From NCBI RefSeq assembly GCF_900100955.1, contig NZ_FNCC01000004.1:310001-374000 (forward strand): 64,000 nucleotides of DNA, in the 5' to 3' direction. Shown here one piece after another: positions 43,868 to 52,365 of this stretch. The translations under genes and the position numbers were made by a program. The first letter of the stretch is position 1. The number at the start of each line of letters is the position of its first letter. The notes under the pieces are model-generated. The model did no database searches. It was not told the origin of the DNA and worked only from the letters and a program-made list of their open reading frames with translations. Source of the stretch: Lentzea fradiae (GTDB lineage: Bacteria > Actinomycetota > Actinomycetes > Mycobacteriales > Pseudonocardiaceae).

Positions 43868-44581
43868 ATGACGTTGACACCGAGCACCTCGTGGGCGACT
43901 GGGGGTCTGCAGGTGGTGGACGAGCCGCGCACCATCACCGTCGGGGTCGCCGACGACGAGGTCCTGGTCAGGACGGGAGTCCGCGGCGCGCTGGAGCAGT
44001 CGGGCGGCATCGCGGTCGTCGGCGAGGCCGGTGACGGCAACGGGGCGGTGGAGCTCGCCCGCCGGCAGCGCCCGCAGGTGCTGCTGATGGACGCCTCGAT
44101 GCCGGGCATGGAGGGCCTTTCGGCGGTGCGCGTCGTCCGGCGGCACGTGCCGGGAACGCAGGTGATCGTGCTGTGCGGCCCGCAGACCGAGGACATGCTG
44201 TTCCCCGCGTTGCGTGCGGGGGCGGCGGGGTTCCTGTTCAAGACCGGCGACGCCGAGGCGCTGCGCAACGCCGTGCGCGCGGTCGCCGCCGGGGAGGCGA
44301 TGCTCTCGCCGTCCGCGACGCGCGCGTTGATCGACCACTTCACCGGCGCCGACTCGGAACGGCGTGACGCCGCGCGCAACCGCATCAGCCTGCTCACGCG
44401 GCGGGAGCAGGAAGTGCTGGTGTACCTGGCACAGGGCATGGCGAACGCGCGCATCGCTCGGCTCATGTACCTCTCGGAGGGGGCGATCAAGGCCCACGTC
44501 AGCAGGTTGCTGACCAAGCTCCGGTGCGACAACCGCGTCCAGGCCGCTCTCATCGCACGCGACGCCGCCCTTCCCTGCTGA
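43868..44581 (+). CDS. NarL/FixJ-family response regulator (orphan)
   Basis: 237 residues. Receiver domain with VADDEVLVRTGV, phosphoacceptor Asp in VLLMDASMPGMEGL, and conserved Lys in GFLFKTGDAE. The C-terminal HTH is ISLLTRREQEVLVYLAQGMANARIARLMYLSEGAIKAHVSRLLTKL. No histidine kinase gene is next to it, so its partner lies elsewhere or it acts unphosphorylated. GGGAG precedes the ATG at 43868. A 15-20-residue N-terminal tail precedes the receiver. Confidence 0.9.
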   Translation: MTLTPSTSWATGGLQVVDEPRTITVGVADDEVLVRTGVRGALEQSGGIAVVGEAGDGNGAVELARRQRPQVLLMDASMPGMEGLSAVRVVRRHVPGTQVIVLCGPQTEDMLFPALRAGAAGFLFKTGDAEALRNAVRAVAAGEAMLSPSATRALIDHFTGADSERRDAARNRISLLTRREQEVLVYLAQGMANARIARLMYLSEGAIKAHVSRLLTKLRCDNRVQAALIARDAALPC

Positions 44582-44721
44582 AAACCTGTTCCCCGCACGG
44601 CGCATTGCCAGACTAGCCACGGATTTTCGCGCCGCGTAGCAGGTCACCCGGTTGGCCCCGTCCGATGTGAGGGCGGTTTTCCGCCAGCGTCCCGATGGGA
44701 ACGGGGGCATGCTGGGTCCTC

Positions 44722-45582
44722 ATGCGCCTGCGTACGTTCACGGAAAGGTTGTCGTTTCAAGCACCTTTGTGCCCCGGCAACCTGTTCGGACACCTCATCG
44801 CCACCGCCGTTCCGGGCGTGGAGGAATGGCGCGACGGCGTGTACCGCCGCAGCCTGCGGCTGTCTTTCGGTTGCGGCACAGCGGCTTTGCGGCTCTTCCC
44901 GGATCACGTGGCGTGCACGGTGGAGCTGTCCGACGACCGCGATCTGGCCGAGGCGCTGACCCTGTGCCGTTTTCTGCTCGACCTCGACGCGGATCCGGCG
45001 GCGGTCGACGGCGCCTTGGCGGCGGACCCGTTGCTGGCCCCTCTGGTCGAAGCCGCGCCGGGACGCCGTGTCCCGCGCACGGTCGACGGCGCGGAGTTCG
45101 CCATTCGTGCCGTGCTGGGCCAGCAGGTCTCGACGAAGGCGGCCCGCACGCACGCGGCGCGGCTCGCCACGGCCCACGGCACCCCGGTCGGCGACCTGCT
45201 CCTGTTCCCGCTGGAGTTCGACCCGGCCGAGCTCGCCGTGCCCGGGTCGCGCCGCCGCACGATGGCCGCGTTGCTGGACGCGCTGCGGTCCGGTTTGGAC
45301 CTCTCGCCGGGTGAGGACCGCGCGGCGGCGCGCGCCTGGCTCACGTCGCTGCCCGGCTTCGGCCCGTGGACCGTCGAGACGATCCTGATGAGGGCGCTGG
45401 GCGACCAGGACGCGTTCCTGCCGACGGACCTGGGCATCCGCCTGGCGGCCGAGTCCCTGGGCCTTCCGACGACCCCGGCGGCGTTGCTCAGGCGTGCGGA
45501 GGCGTGGCGCCCGTACCGTTCCTACGCGGTGCAGCACCTGTGGGCGACCGGCGATCACGAGGTGAACCGGATCCCGGCTTGA
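44722..45582 (+). CDS. alkA: DNA-3-methyladenine glycosylase (AlkA-type)
   Basis: 286 residues. The core has FAIRAVLGQQVSTKAARTHAARL and the helix-hairpin-helix LTSLPGFGPWTVETILMRALGD, ending with the catalytic Asp in FLPTDLGI (about 235). It removes alkylated purines from DNA. The N-terminal ~110 residues (LRTFTERLSFQAPL ... RLSFGCGTAALRLF) are the AlkA TBP-like domain; the Ada methyl-acceptor domain often fused in actinobacteria is absent. The start is uncertain: ATG 44722 gives the family start but has no clear SD; ATG 44695 would add nine residues. Its 3' end overlaps the convergent kinase gene by ~95 bp. Confidence 0.85.
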   Translation: MRLRTFTERLSFQAPLCPGNLFGHLIATAVPGVEEWRDGVYRRSLRLSFGCGTAALRLFPDHVACTVELSDDRDLAEALTLCRFLLDLDADPAAVDGALAADPLLAPLVEAAPGRRVPRTVDGAEFAIRAVLGQQVSTKAARTHAARLATAHGTPVGDLLLFPLEFDPAELAVPGSRRRTMAALLDALRSGLDLSPGEDRAAARAWLTSLPGFGPWTVETILMRALGDQDAFLPTDLGIRLAAESLGLPTTPAALLRRAEAWRPYRSYAVQHLWATGDHEVNRIPA

Positions 45583-46453
45583 GCTGGACGCTCGCGTACA
45601 TCGCGCCCGTCCAGCCCTCGGGCGACGCGCCGTCGCGCACGAACCCCGGCAGCGGCGGCAGGTCCCGCGCGAACCCGCGCAACGCCTCGAACACCTCGAC
45701 CGCCGTGGCGGGCCGCTGCGCCGGTTCCTTGGCCAGCAACCCCTGCACGACCGGGTCGAGCGGTCCGTTCACCCGCGGCGGCGGCTCCTTGACGTGCTTG
45801 TCGAACACCGCGTACGCCGTCGGCCCGGTGAACAGCTGCTCACCCGTCAGCATCTCGTGCAGCACGCATCCCAGCGCGTACAGGTCGCTGCGTGGCTCGG
45901 CGGTCCCGCGCTGGATCTGCTCCGGCGCCATGTACGACGGCGTGCCGAGGATCTGCCCTGCCCTGCTGAACGGCGCCACGTCGCTCTCGCGCAGCAGCGC
46001 CAGCCCGAAGTCCAGCACCTTCACCGCGCCGTCCTGGCACAGCATCAGGTTGGTGGGCTTGAGGTCGCGGTGGCAGATGCCGCGTTCGTGCGCCGCCGCC
46101 AGCACGGCGGCGGTCTGCGCGGCGATGCCCGCGGCCCAGGGCTGCGGCAGCGGCCCGAACTCGCCGACCAGGTCCGCGACCGTCACGCCGTCGACGAACT
46201 GCATGACCTGGAACAGCCGCTGCTCGTAGGTGCCGAAGTCGTACAGGACGGGCACCCCGGGATGCTCCAGCCGGGCGACGATCCTGGCCTCCCGCGCGAA
46301 CCGCTGCCGCACCTCGTCGTCGCTGCCGGGCAGCCGCAGCAGCTTGACCGCCACGCGCCGGTCCAGCCGCAGGTCCCGGCCCTCGTGCACGGCGCCCATG
46401 CCACCCCGCCCCAGCGGCAGGTCGTCGATCTCGTAGCGGTCGGCGATCAGCAC
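45488..46453 (-). CDS. Soluble Ser/Thr protein kinase (PknB-like catalytic domain)
   Basis: 321 residues. All kinase motifs are intact: GRGGMGAV, VAVKLL (K37), CHRDLKPTNLM (D130), DFGLAL (148-150) and GTPSYMAPEQ. The domain ends at about 265; the rest is a Pro/Ser/Arg-rich tail without a membrane segment or PASTA repeats, so it is cytosolic. Two genes away lies a PP2C phosphatase (47950), a possible counterpart. The tail is encoded antisense to the end of alkA. Substrate unknown. Confidence 0.9.
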   Translation of the reverse strand: MLIADRYEIDDLPLGRGGMGAVHEGRDLRLDRRVAVKLLRLPGSDDEVRQRFAREARIVARLEHPGVPVLYDFGTYEQRLFQVMQFVDGVTVADLVGEFGPLPQPWAAGIAAQTAAVLAAAHERGICHRDLKPTNLMLCQDGAVKVLDFGLALLRESDVAPFSRAGQILGTPSYMAPEQIQRGTAEPRSDLYALGCVLHEMLTGEQLFTGPTAYAVFDKHVKEPPPRVNGPLDPVVQGLLAKEPAQRPATAVEVFEALRGFARDLPPLPGFVRDGASPEGWTGAMYASVQLKPGSGSPRDRRSPTGAAPRRNGTGATPPHA

Positions 46454-46514
46454 CAGGGCAGCCTAAAGCCCGGGGAGGCGGCCGGTGTCCGCGATGGGGG
46501 CGGGGCGGTCCTGC

Positions 46515-47906
46515 TCACACCGGTCCCACCTGTCCGCCGAGCAGCCCGGAGTAGCCCAGCCGCACCAGCTCGGCCGCGTCCCCCAGCCCTTCCTCCAGCG
46601 CCCTGAGCTGAGCGAACGCCGCGCCGTAGCGCCGTTGCTCGGCCAGCGGCAGCAGCGGCACCCTCGTCCGCCGGACGTCGAGCCGGGTGGATCCGGTGGG
46701 CGTGCGGGAGAACGCCGCCCGCAGCACCCCCTCCAGGAAGCCGGGGTCGAGCCGCTCGGGGTCGATCTCGTAGACGGCGCCCGTGGGCGAGGTGACGGCG
46801 TGCGCACCCGGCGCACCCCGCACCAGCTCACCGATCGTCGTGTGCTCCGGCACGTCCTGGCCGCGCAGCGCGGGCAGCGGCGGCAGCGCGAACGTCGGCT
46901 GGGCGGCCAGGTACGCCGACACGTCGGTGCCGGACCTGCGCGCGGGGCTCAGGTCCACGTCGTCGTCCAGCAGGTCGAGGACGCGGGTGTTCGGCTCGAC
47001 CGGTCCGGGAGCGTCCAGCAGGGCGATCCGCTCCGGCACACGGCCCACCGGGTTGCGCAGCAGCCACAGGTCCCTGCCCGGCTGCACGGTCATCACGCCG
47101 CGCACGGCACCGGCGCGCAGCAGGTTGCCGCGGATCCGCTTGCCCGGCCTGCGCGACGCCGTGGCGGACGGCAGCAGGACGGCGACCAGGCCGCCCGGCT
47201 TGGCCAGCGACAGGCAGTGCTGCAGCCAGGCCAGCTCCGGTTCGCCGCGCGGCGGCAGGCCGTAGGTCCAGCGGGCGTCGCCGACGAGCTCCTCGTGGCC
47301 CCACGCGCGGTCGTGCCACGGCGGATCGCACACGACGGCGTCCGCGTGACCGGGAAGCCCGTTGCGGCGCAGCGAGTCGCCGGTGACGATCTCGGCGTCC
47401 GGAAGCCGCCGCCGGGCGATCCGCGCGGACACCGGGTCCAGCTCCTGGCCTGACTTGTGACGGCCGCGGGAGGCCCTCAGCAACGAGCCGGTGCCGCACG
47501 CGGGGTCGACGACGGTGTCGCCGTCGGTGGTGGCCAGCACGACCTCGACGACCTCGGGCGGAGTGGGGCTGAGCAGGCGGGAGTGCGCCTCCAGGTAGCG
47601 GGCGTGCAGGAACTCGAACGTCGCCGCGTCGGCGTCGACCTCGGCCAGCGCCTCGCCCAGCTTCAGGTCGTCGACGGTGCGCAGCCGCGTCCACAGGCGT
47701 TCGGCCGGGGAGACCTGGAACGGCTTCCCGTTGCGCCGGAGCCATGACTCGACGTCGCGCAGCAGGTACAACGGACTGGAGGCCGTCCCGCCGACCGGCG
47801 ACGGGAAGTCCTCGAACCGCCGACGCCAGTTGGACACGGCCGCCCGCCCCACGTCGGCGAGCCTGGCTATGTCGCCGGCGCTGACAGTCTCATCCATGTT
47901 CGCCAC
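46515..47906 (-). CDS. N6-adenine DNA methyltransferase with N-terminal HTH and HsdS-like C-terminus
   Basis: 463 residues. Residues 7-60 form a helix-turn-helix (VSAGDIARLADVGRAAVSNWRRR). The methylase core follows: SAM motif I TVVDPACGTGSLL (131-143) and the catalytic motif as VVCDPPW (192-197), DPPW rather than NPPY. The last ~70 residues (TRVPLLPLAEQRRYGAAFAQLRALEEGLGDAAEL) read like the end of a type I HsdS target-recognition half, PLPPLxEQRRI then coiled coil. So sequence recognition, methylation and possible gene regulation may lie in one chain. No restriction endonuclease is nearby, so it is probably an orphan methylase. ATG 47906 or 47897 could start it. Divergent from the PP2C gene over a 43-bp gap with an inverted repeat. 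Confidence 0.8.
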   Translation of the reverse strand: MANMDETVSAGDIARLADVGRAAVSNWRRRFEDFPSPVGGTASSPLYLLRDVESWLRRNGKPFQVSPAERLWTRLRTVDDLKLGEALAEVDADAATFEFLHARYLEAHSRLLSPTPPEVVEVVLATTDGDTVVDPACGTGSLLRASRGRHKSGQELDPVSARIARRRLPDAEIVTGDSLRRNGLPGHADAVVCDPPWHDRAWGHEELVGDARWTYGLPPRGEPELAWLQHCLSLAKPGGLVAVLLPSATASRRPGKRIRGNLLRAGAVRGVMTVQPGRDLWLLRNPVGRVPERIALLDAPGPVEPNTRVLDLLDDDVDLSPARRSGTDVSAYLAAQPTFALPPLPALRGQDVPEHTTIGELVRGAPGAHAVTSPTGAVYEIDPERLDPGFLEGVLRAAFSRTPTGSTRLDVRRTRVPLLPLAEQRRYGAAFAQLRALEEGLGDAAELVRLGYSGLLGGQVGPV

Positions 47907-47914
47907 CGTATTGC

Positions 47915-47933
47915 TTGTGAACTCACTTCACAA
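47915..47933. promoter_or_regulatory. Perfect inverted repeat between methylase and PP2C genes
   Basis: TTGTGAA-CTCAC-TTCACAA: 7-bp arms, 5-bp spacer, centred in the 43-bp gap of two divergent genes (starts 47906 and 47950). Position and symmetry fit an operator that could repress both. The methylase's own HTH is a candidate binder. It resembles a CRP half-site pair (TGTGA, TCACA) but with one base too many between halves. Confidence 0.5.
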
Positions 47934-47949
47934 CTGATCTACTGGTCAC

Positions 47950-48651
47950 ATGACACACGAGCTGCGCATCGCCGTGGCCACCGATCCCGGACTGGTGCGC
48001 GAGCACAACGAGGACTCGGTGTACGTCCGCCCCGACCTGCAGGCCGTCGCCGACGGCATGGGCGGCCACGAGCACGGTGAGGTCGCGAGCGCTCTCGCGG
48101 TGAACGTGCTCGCGGAGTGGCACGACGACCTCGGGCCCGCGGTGGCCGAGATCGCCCGCAGGCTCGACGCGGAGGCGCCGCAGGGCGCGGGCACCACGCT
48201 CACCGCGATGCGCTGGGAGGGCCTGGAGTTCCAGCTCGCGCACATCGGCGACTCCCGCGCGTACCTGCTCAGGGAGGGCGAGCTCCGGCAGATCTCGCAC
48301 GACCACACGATGGTCCAGGCGCTCGTGGACGCGGGGCGAATGACCCCGGAGGAGGCGCTCGTGCACCCGCGGCGCGCGTACGTGCTGCGGGCGTTGCAGT
48401 CCGGCAACTCGCACGACCCGGACCTCACGTGGCACCAGGCGTCGGTGGGCGACCGCTACCTGCTGTGCAGCGACGGGCTCACCGACTACACGGACCTGGA
48501 CGACGTCCACGACATCCTGCTGTCCACTCAGGACGGCACGGAGGCGGCGTGGCAGCTCGTCGCGCTGGCCAACGGCAACGGCGGCCCGGACAACGTCACG
48601 TGCGTCATCGTCGACGTGGCCAGGAAGAAGTGGTGGCAGCGCAAGAGATGA
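47950..48651 (+). CDS. PP2C-family Ser/Thr protein phosphatase
   Basis: 233 residues, catalytic domain only. Metal-binding Asp residues in REHNEDSVYV and VADGMGGHEHGE, AHIGDSRAYLLREGEL, LLCSDGLTDY and GGPDNVTCV, the full PP2C set. It resembles PstP without its membrane and extracellular part. It removes phosphate from Ser/Thr proteins and may counter the soluble kinase at 45488. The ATG at 47950 lies 17 bp after the inverted repeat arm. A strong hairpin follows the stop. Confidence 0.9.
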   Translation: MTHELRIAVATDPGLVREHNEDSVYVRPDLQAVADGMGGHEHGEVASALAVNVLAEWHDDLGPAVAEIARRLDAEAPQGAGTTLTAMRWEGLEFQLAHIGDSRAYLLREGELRQISHDHTMVQALVDAGRMTPEEALVHPRRAYVLRALQSGNSHDPDLTWHQASVGDRYLLCSDGLTDYTDLDDVHDILLSTQDGTEAAWQLVALANGNGGPDNVTCVIVDVARKKWWQRKR

Positions 48652-48655
48652 AGAC

Positions 48656-48682
48656 GGCCCCCGGCGCGGTGCACCGGGGGCC
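48656..48682. terminator. Bidirectional terminator after the PP2C gene
   Basis: Perfect 9-bp stem GGCCCCCGG (48656-48664) with CCGGGGGCC (48674-48682), 9-nt loop. It lies between the convergent stops at 48651 and 48697. Confidence 0.8.
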
Positions 48683-48696
48683 GCGTCCGGCGGGTG

Positions 48697-50469
48697 TTAC
48701 AGGTTCGCCGGCATGCCCGACTCGTCGGCCGCCGCCGTGGCGGCACCGCTGAGCAGGTCCTTCACGATCTTGTTGGCCTTCTTCACGGCCGGCGTGATCA
48801 TCTTGATCTTCACCTTGCCGCCTGCCAGCTTGCCGCCGACCTCGAAGGTCTCGGTCTCACCCGGCAGCGGGACCGCCTGGCAGCCGGTGAACTGCTTGCG
48901 CGGGGTCGCACCGGTCTGGAAGTAGAACGTGATCGGGTCGTCGACGCAGTCGGTGTTGTACGGGAACAGGCCGTGCGAACCCTCGTTGTCGACGCTGATC
49001 ATCTTGGCGCCCGGCAGCTTCTCGGCGGTGGCGAGGCCACCCTCGTACGCCGTGGCGGCGTCGAGCTCGGACTGCGCGACGAGCAGCTTCGGGAACGTCT
49101 TCTTGTCCGCCTTCGGCATGGAGTTCGTCGCCGGCCAGTACGCGCAGAGCGGCGTGTCCATGAACGGCGCGATGAACGGCGCGTTCACGGTCAGGTCGGC
49201 CAGCCAGTAGTTCCAGTAGTGCAGGTTCTGGTTCCACTGGCCGTCCTGGCAGCGGATCGCCTCGAAGGTCGCGTCCCACTCCTCGACCTCGGCAGCGGCG
49301 GTCGTGGACTTCACCGCGACGCGCTCCTTCTTGGCGATCGCGGCGAGCGCGTTCTGCTTGCCCTTGGCGATGACCGCCTTGTTCTCGGCGGTGAGACCGG
49401 GGTAGGTCAGCATCTTCGAGACGATCTGCTCGACCCGCACGCTGTTGGTGCCGGTCCCGCTGCCCGAGTCGATCACGGCGGCCACGGCCGCGGCGGCCAC
49501 GTCGTACTGGGTGGTGTCGTACATCGCCGGGATCACGAACCAGGCGACGAAGAGCTGGCCGATGAACTCGCGCGTGCCGCCCGCCTGCTCCCACCTGCGG
49601 CGGATCTCCATCGGGTCGGTGCCCTGGGCGAACTCGTCGTCGTGGCGCGCCAGGTACGGCAGCAGCGCCTCCTGGAACTGGCGGTCGCGGGTGCGCGGCT
49701 GCAGGTCCCAGGTCTTCTCGAGGGTCGGCTGCGAGGCGTCGACGGCCGAGTCGAGCAGCATCCGGTGGACCTTCGACGGGAACGTCGAGGCGTACCAGGT
49801 GCCGAGCCACGTGCCGTAGGAGTAGCCGATGTAGCTGGTCTTCTTCTCCCCGAGCAGGACCCGGATGAAGTCCATGTCGTACGCGGTCTGCTCGGTGGTG
49901 ATGAACCTCGTCAGCGGGTTCGCGAGGCAGCCGTCGACCTTCGCCTTGTTCAGCACGTGCGCGTCGGTGCTGTTCGGGACGGTGTAGCTGCACATGAGCG
50001 GCGTGGAGAGGCCGACACCGCGCGGGTCGAAGCCGATGAAGTCGTACTGGCTCGCGAGCACCGGTGCGCGCAGCGCCATCGCGGCGCCCCACGGCAGGCC
50101 GGAGCCGCCGGGACCACCGGGGTTGACCAGGGCGATGCCCTGGCGGCCGGTGCCCTTGTAGGCGGTCTGGGTCTTCGAGACCCGGATGCCGATCGTGTTG
50201 CCGTCGGCCGGGTCGTGCCAGTCGCGCGGCACCTGGACGGTGGCGCAGGCGAGGCCCTTGACGGTCTTGAACTGCGCGACGGTCTCCTCGGCGACGCCGG
50301 GGAACGTGCACTCCTCCCAGGCGACCTCCTGGGTGGCCAGCGCGCCCGCGAGCGCCCGCGTGTCCGGTTCGGCCGGCGCGGCGGCGTTCGCCGCCGGGGT
50401 GAGCACGACGCTGCCCGCGACCAGCACCCCCGCCAGCGCGGCCATGCCGCCTCTGAAGTACTTCCTCAC
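48697..50469 (-). CDS. Secreted alpha/beta hydrolase, tripeptidyl aminopeptidase (Tap/Slp) family
   Basis: 590 residues. Signal peptide VRKYFRGGMAALAGVLVAGSVVLTPAANA. The hydrolase fold shows NPGGPGGSG (oxyanion), YDFIGFDPRGVGLS, the nucleophile elbow YIGYSYGTWLG (Ser about 215) and a C-terminal His in VDNEGSHGLFPYN. The S33 Tap/SlpD family cleaves tripeptides from protein N-termini outside the cell. The GTG at 50469 gives a normal signal peptide and has AAGGG nine bases upstream; the longer frame to 50595 is rejected because it precedes the signal peptide. Regulated separately from neighbours: hairpins flank it on both sides. Confidence 0.85.
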   Translation of the reverse strand: MRKYFRGGMAALAGVLVAGSVVLTPAANAAAPAEPDTRALAGALATQEVAWEECTFPGVAEETVAQFKTVKGLACATVQVPRDWHDPADGNTIGIRVSKTQTAYKGTGRQGIALVNPGGPGGSGLPWGAAMALRAPVLASQYDFIGFDPRGVGLSTPLMCSYTVPNSTDAHVLNKAKVDGCLANPLTRFITTEQTAYDMDFIRVLLGEKKTSYIGYSYGTWLGTWYASTFPSKVHRMLLDSAVDASQPTLEKTWDLQPRTRDRQFQEALLPYLARHDDEFAQGTDPMEIRRRWEQAGGTREFIGQLFVAWFVIPAMYDTTQYDVAAAAVAAVIDSGSGTGTNSVRVEQIVSKMLTYPGLTAENKAVIAKGKQNALAAIAKKERVAVKSTTAAAEVEEWDATFEAIRCQDGQWNQNLHYWNYWLADLTVNAPFIAPFMDTPLCAYWPATNSMPKADKKTFPKLLVAQSELDAATAYEGGLATAEKLPGAKMISVDNEGSHGLFPYNTDCVDDPITFYFQTGATPRKQFTGCQAVPLPGETETFEVGGKLAGGKVKIKMITPAVKKANKIVKDLLSGAATAAADESGMPANL

Positions 50470-50646
50470 AGGTGGATCCCTTCCTGCCCCCGCACGGCCC
50501 GGTGAGGGCCGCGCTTGCACCAGGGGAGAAGGGGAAAACGCCCGTTTGACACTCCTGGGTGATGGCGGAAAGTCGCCATGTCCGAAAACTGTCACCGAAA
50601 GTGTTCGCAGAGTGATGAACGCTCGTCCGGTGGTGACTTCAGGTAA

Positions 50647-51537
50647 CTAAAGCCACCCGTGCCGTGACGCCTGCACGCCGAGCTGGAACCGCGTCTGCGC
50701 TCCCAGCAGCTGTTGCAGCCTGCTCACCCGCCGGTGCACGGTCCGTTCGCTCACGCCCAGCTCGCGCGCGATCGACTCGTCCGTCAGACCGGCGCTGAGC
50801 AGTGCCATCAGCTTCCTGGTCTCCGTCGTCGGCTCCTCGTCGGCCGCGGCGGGACCGACCGGCGTGACCGCGACGCCCATCCGCCAGAACGCCTCGAACA
50901 GCTCGATCAACGCACTGAGGAGCACGGACGGGTGAATGAGCAGCGCCACGACGTTCCCGCCGGTGACCGTCGGCACCGCGATCAGCGCCCGGTCCGAGTC
51001 GGCGATCACGAGCTTGAGCGGCACGTCCGGGAACGTCCGCGCCTGCTCGCCCGCCGCGATGCTCTGCTGCACCGACGCGAACCCCGGCTCGGTGCCCAGC
51101 ACCTCGCAGGAGTAGACGACCCGGTACGCCACACCGCGGGCGAGCGCGGGCGGCTGCGCGGGCGTGGCCTCCGGCTGCGGGCTGAGGTACGAGCCGGGGT
51201 CGAGCGCCCTGATCTCCCCGACGGCCCTCGCCTGCATCTCCTCGAAGGTGCTGATCACCTCGTCGGCGCCGGAGAGCACCTCGACGAAGTCGACCTCCTT
51301 CGCGCCGTGCTCTGCGTACGCGGCGGCCAGCAACTCGGCCGTCTCCCGCGCCCGGAGCGCGGCGACCTCGTGCCCGGAGGCGATCGCGGCCAGCGCCGAC
51401 CGCGGTGGCCGCACCTCGTTCCCCCGCACCAGCCCGAGCCGTTCCAGCTCGGCGCGTGCCGCACCCGCACCGCCGCGTTCCCCGCGCAGCATCGCCAGGT
51501 ACAGCTCCTCGCCCTCCGGCGACAACCCCTCGTGCAC
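50647..51537 (-). CDS. TrmB-like/LuxR helix-turn-helix regulator
   Basis: 296 residues. The N-terminal ~75 residues (LSPEGEELYLAMLRGERGGAGAARAELERLGLV) look like a winged-helix fold; the middle is an effector domain of no clear type; the C-terminus is a LuxR HTH: LLSAGLTDESIARELGVSERTVHRRVSRLQQLLGA. This layout is common in Streptomyces and related genera. GTG 51537 follows GAGGGGGG. It starts 17 bp after the cobF stop on the same strand, so the two are probably cotranscribed. The effector is unknown; control of corrinoid genes is only a guess from the position. Confidence 0.8.
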   Translation of the reverse strand: MHEGLSPEGEELYLAMLRGERGGAGAARAELERLGLVRGNEVRPPRSALAAIASGHEVAALRARETAELLAAAYAEHGAKEVDFVEVLSGADEVISTFEEMQARAVGEIRALDPGSYLSPQPEATPAQPPALARGVAYRVVYSCEVLGTEPGFASVQQSIAAGEQARTFPDVPLKLVIADSDRALIAVPTVTGGNVVALLIHPSVLLSALIELFEAFWRMGVAVTPVGPAAADEEPTTETRKLMALLSAGLTDESIARELGVSERTVHRRVSRLQQLLGAQTRFQLGVQASRHGWL

Positions 51538-51554
51538 CGGCCCCCCTCGGCGTC

Positions 51555-52298
51555 TCAGGGCCTGCGCAGCAGGTAGGTGTCCATGATCCAGCCCTTGCGC
51601 GCACGGGCCTCCTCGCGCACCGCGCGGATCTCCGCGGCCACGTCCCCGACTCGGCCCGACACCAGGATCTCGTCCGGCATCCCGAGGTAGGCGCCCCAGT
51701 AGATCCACGTGTCCGGGTCGACGCCCTCGAACGAGCACTTCGCGTCCAGCATCACGGCGACGTCGTCCACCCCGGCCGGCCACCCCTCCGCCAGCCGCCG
51801 CCCGGTGGTGACCTGGACCGGCTTGCCGACCTGGTTGAGCGCCACGCGGTGCCCCGCCGTCAGCGCCGCCACCGACGTCACGCCGGGGATGACCTCGACG
51901 TCGAACTCCTCGCCGCGGTCCGCCAGGTCGTCGAGGATCGCGAGCGTCGAGTCGTACAGCGACGGGTCGCCCCACACCAGGAACGCGCCGACCTCGTCGT
52001 CACCCAGCTCCGCCAGCAGCGACAGGCAGACGTCGGCGCGGGCGCGGCGCCAGTCGCCGACCGCCGCCACGTAGTCGCCCGCCGACCTGTCCCGCTCCGG
52101 GTCGCGGCCCTCGACCCACCGGTACGGCCGCGTCACGTGCTCCGCCAGGATCGCCGCCCGCAGGTCGACGAGCTCCTGCTTCACCGATCCCTTGTCCAGC
52201 ACGAAGAACACGTCGACCGTCCGCAGCGCCTTGACGGCCTGCACCGTCAGGTGGTCGGGGTTGCCCGCGCCGATACCGATGACCAGGATCTTCCGCAT
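51555..52298 (-). CDS. cobF: Precorrin-6A synthase (deacetylating), CobF
   Basis: 247 residues of the tetrapyrrole methylase family. ILVIGIGAGNPDHLTVQAVKAL (SAM/precorrin site) opens the protein and FLVWGDPSLYDST follows. Length and the C-terminal RKGWIMDTYLLRRP fit CobF, which adds the C1 methyl group to precorrin-5 and releases acetate in the aerobic B12 pathway. No other cob gene lies in the window, so it is a detached pathway member. It is followed by a LuxR regulator gene and preceded by a large hairpin that terminates the cyclophilin gene. Confidence 0.85.
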   Translation of the reverse strand: MRKILVIGIGAGNPDHLTVQAVKALRTVDVFFVLDKGSVKQELVDLRAAILAEHVTRPYRWVEGRDPERDRSAGDYVAAVGDWRRARADVCLSLLAELGDDEVGAFLVWGDPSLYDSTLAILDDLADRGEEFDVEVIPGVTSVAALTAGHRVALNQVGKPVQVTTGRRLAEGWPAGVDDVAVMLDAKCSFEGVDPDTWIYWGAYLGMPDEILVSGRVGDVAAEIRAVREEARARKGWIMDTYLLRRP

Positions 52299-52315
52299 CC
52301 CGACACAGTAGGACG

Positions 52316-52361
52316 GATCTCCGCGCGCCGGTGCCGTGCGGGCGCGCGGGCGCCGGAGATC
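52316..52361 (-). terminator. Large hairpin after the cyclophilin gene
   Basis: Outer arms GATCTCCG (52316-52323) and CGGAGATC (52354-52361) enclose a second GC-rich pairing (CGCGCGCC with GGCGCGCG). It lies just after the cyclophilin stop (52366) on the minus strand and about 18 bp before the cobF start, so it should separate the two. Confidence 0.65.
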
Positions 52362-52365
52362 GTCG

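Noticed and set aside
46515..47906. Part of a restriction-modification, BREX or other defence island
   Set aside because: No endonuclease, PglZ, helicase or other defence gene lies next to it; neighbours are a kinase, alkA and a PP2C phosphatase.
50562..50579. ATGGCG-GAAAGT-CGCCAT hairpin as a terminator
   Set aside because: Only 6-bp arms, more than 65 bp after the LuxR gene stop; too weak to call.
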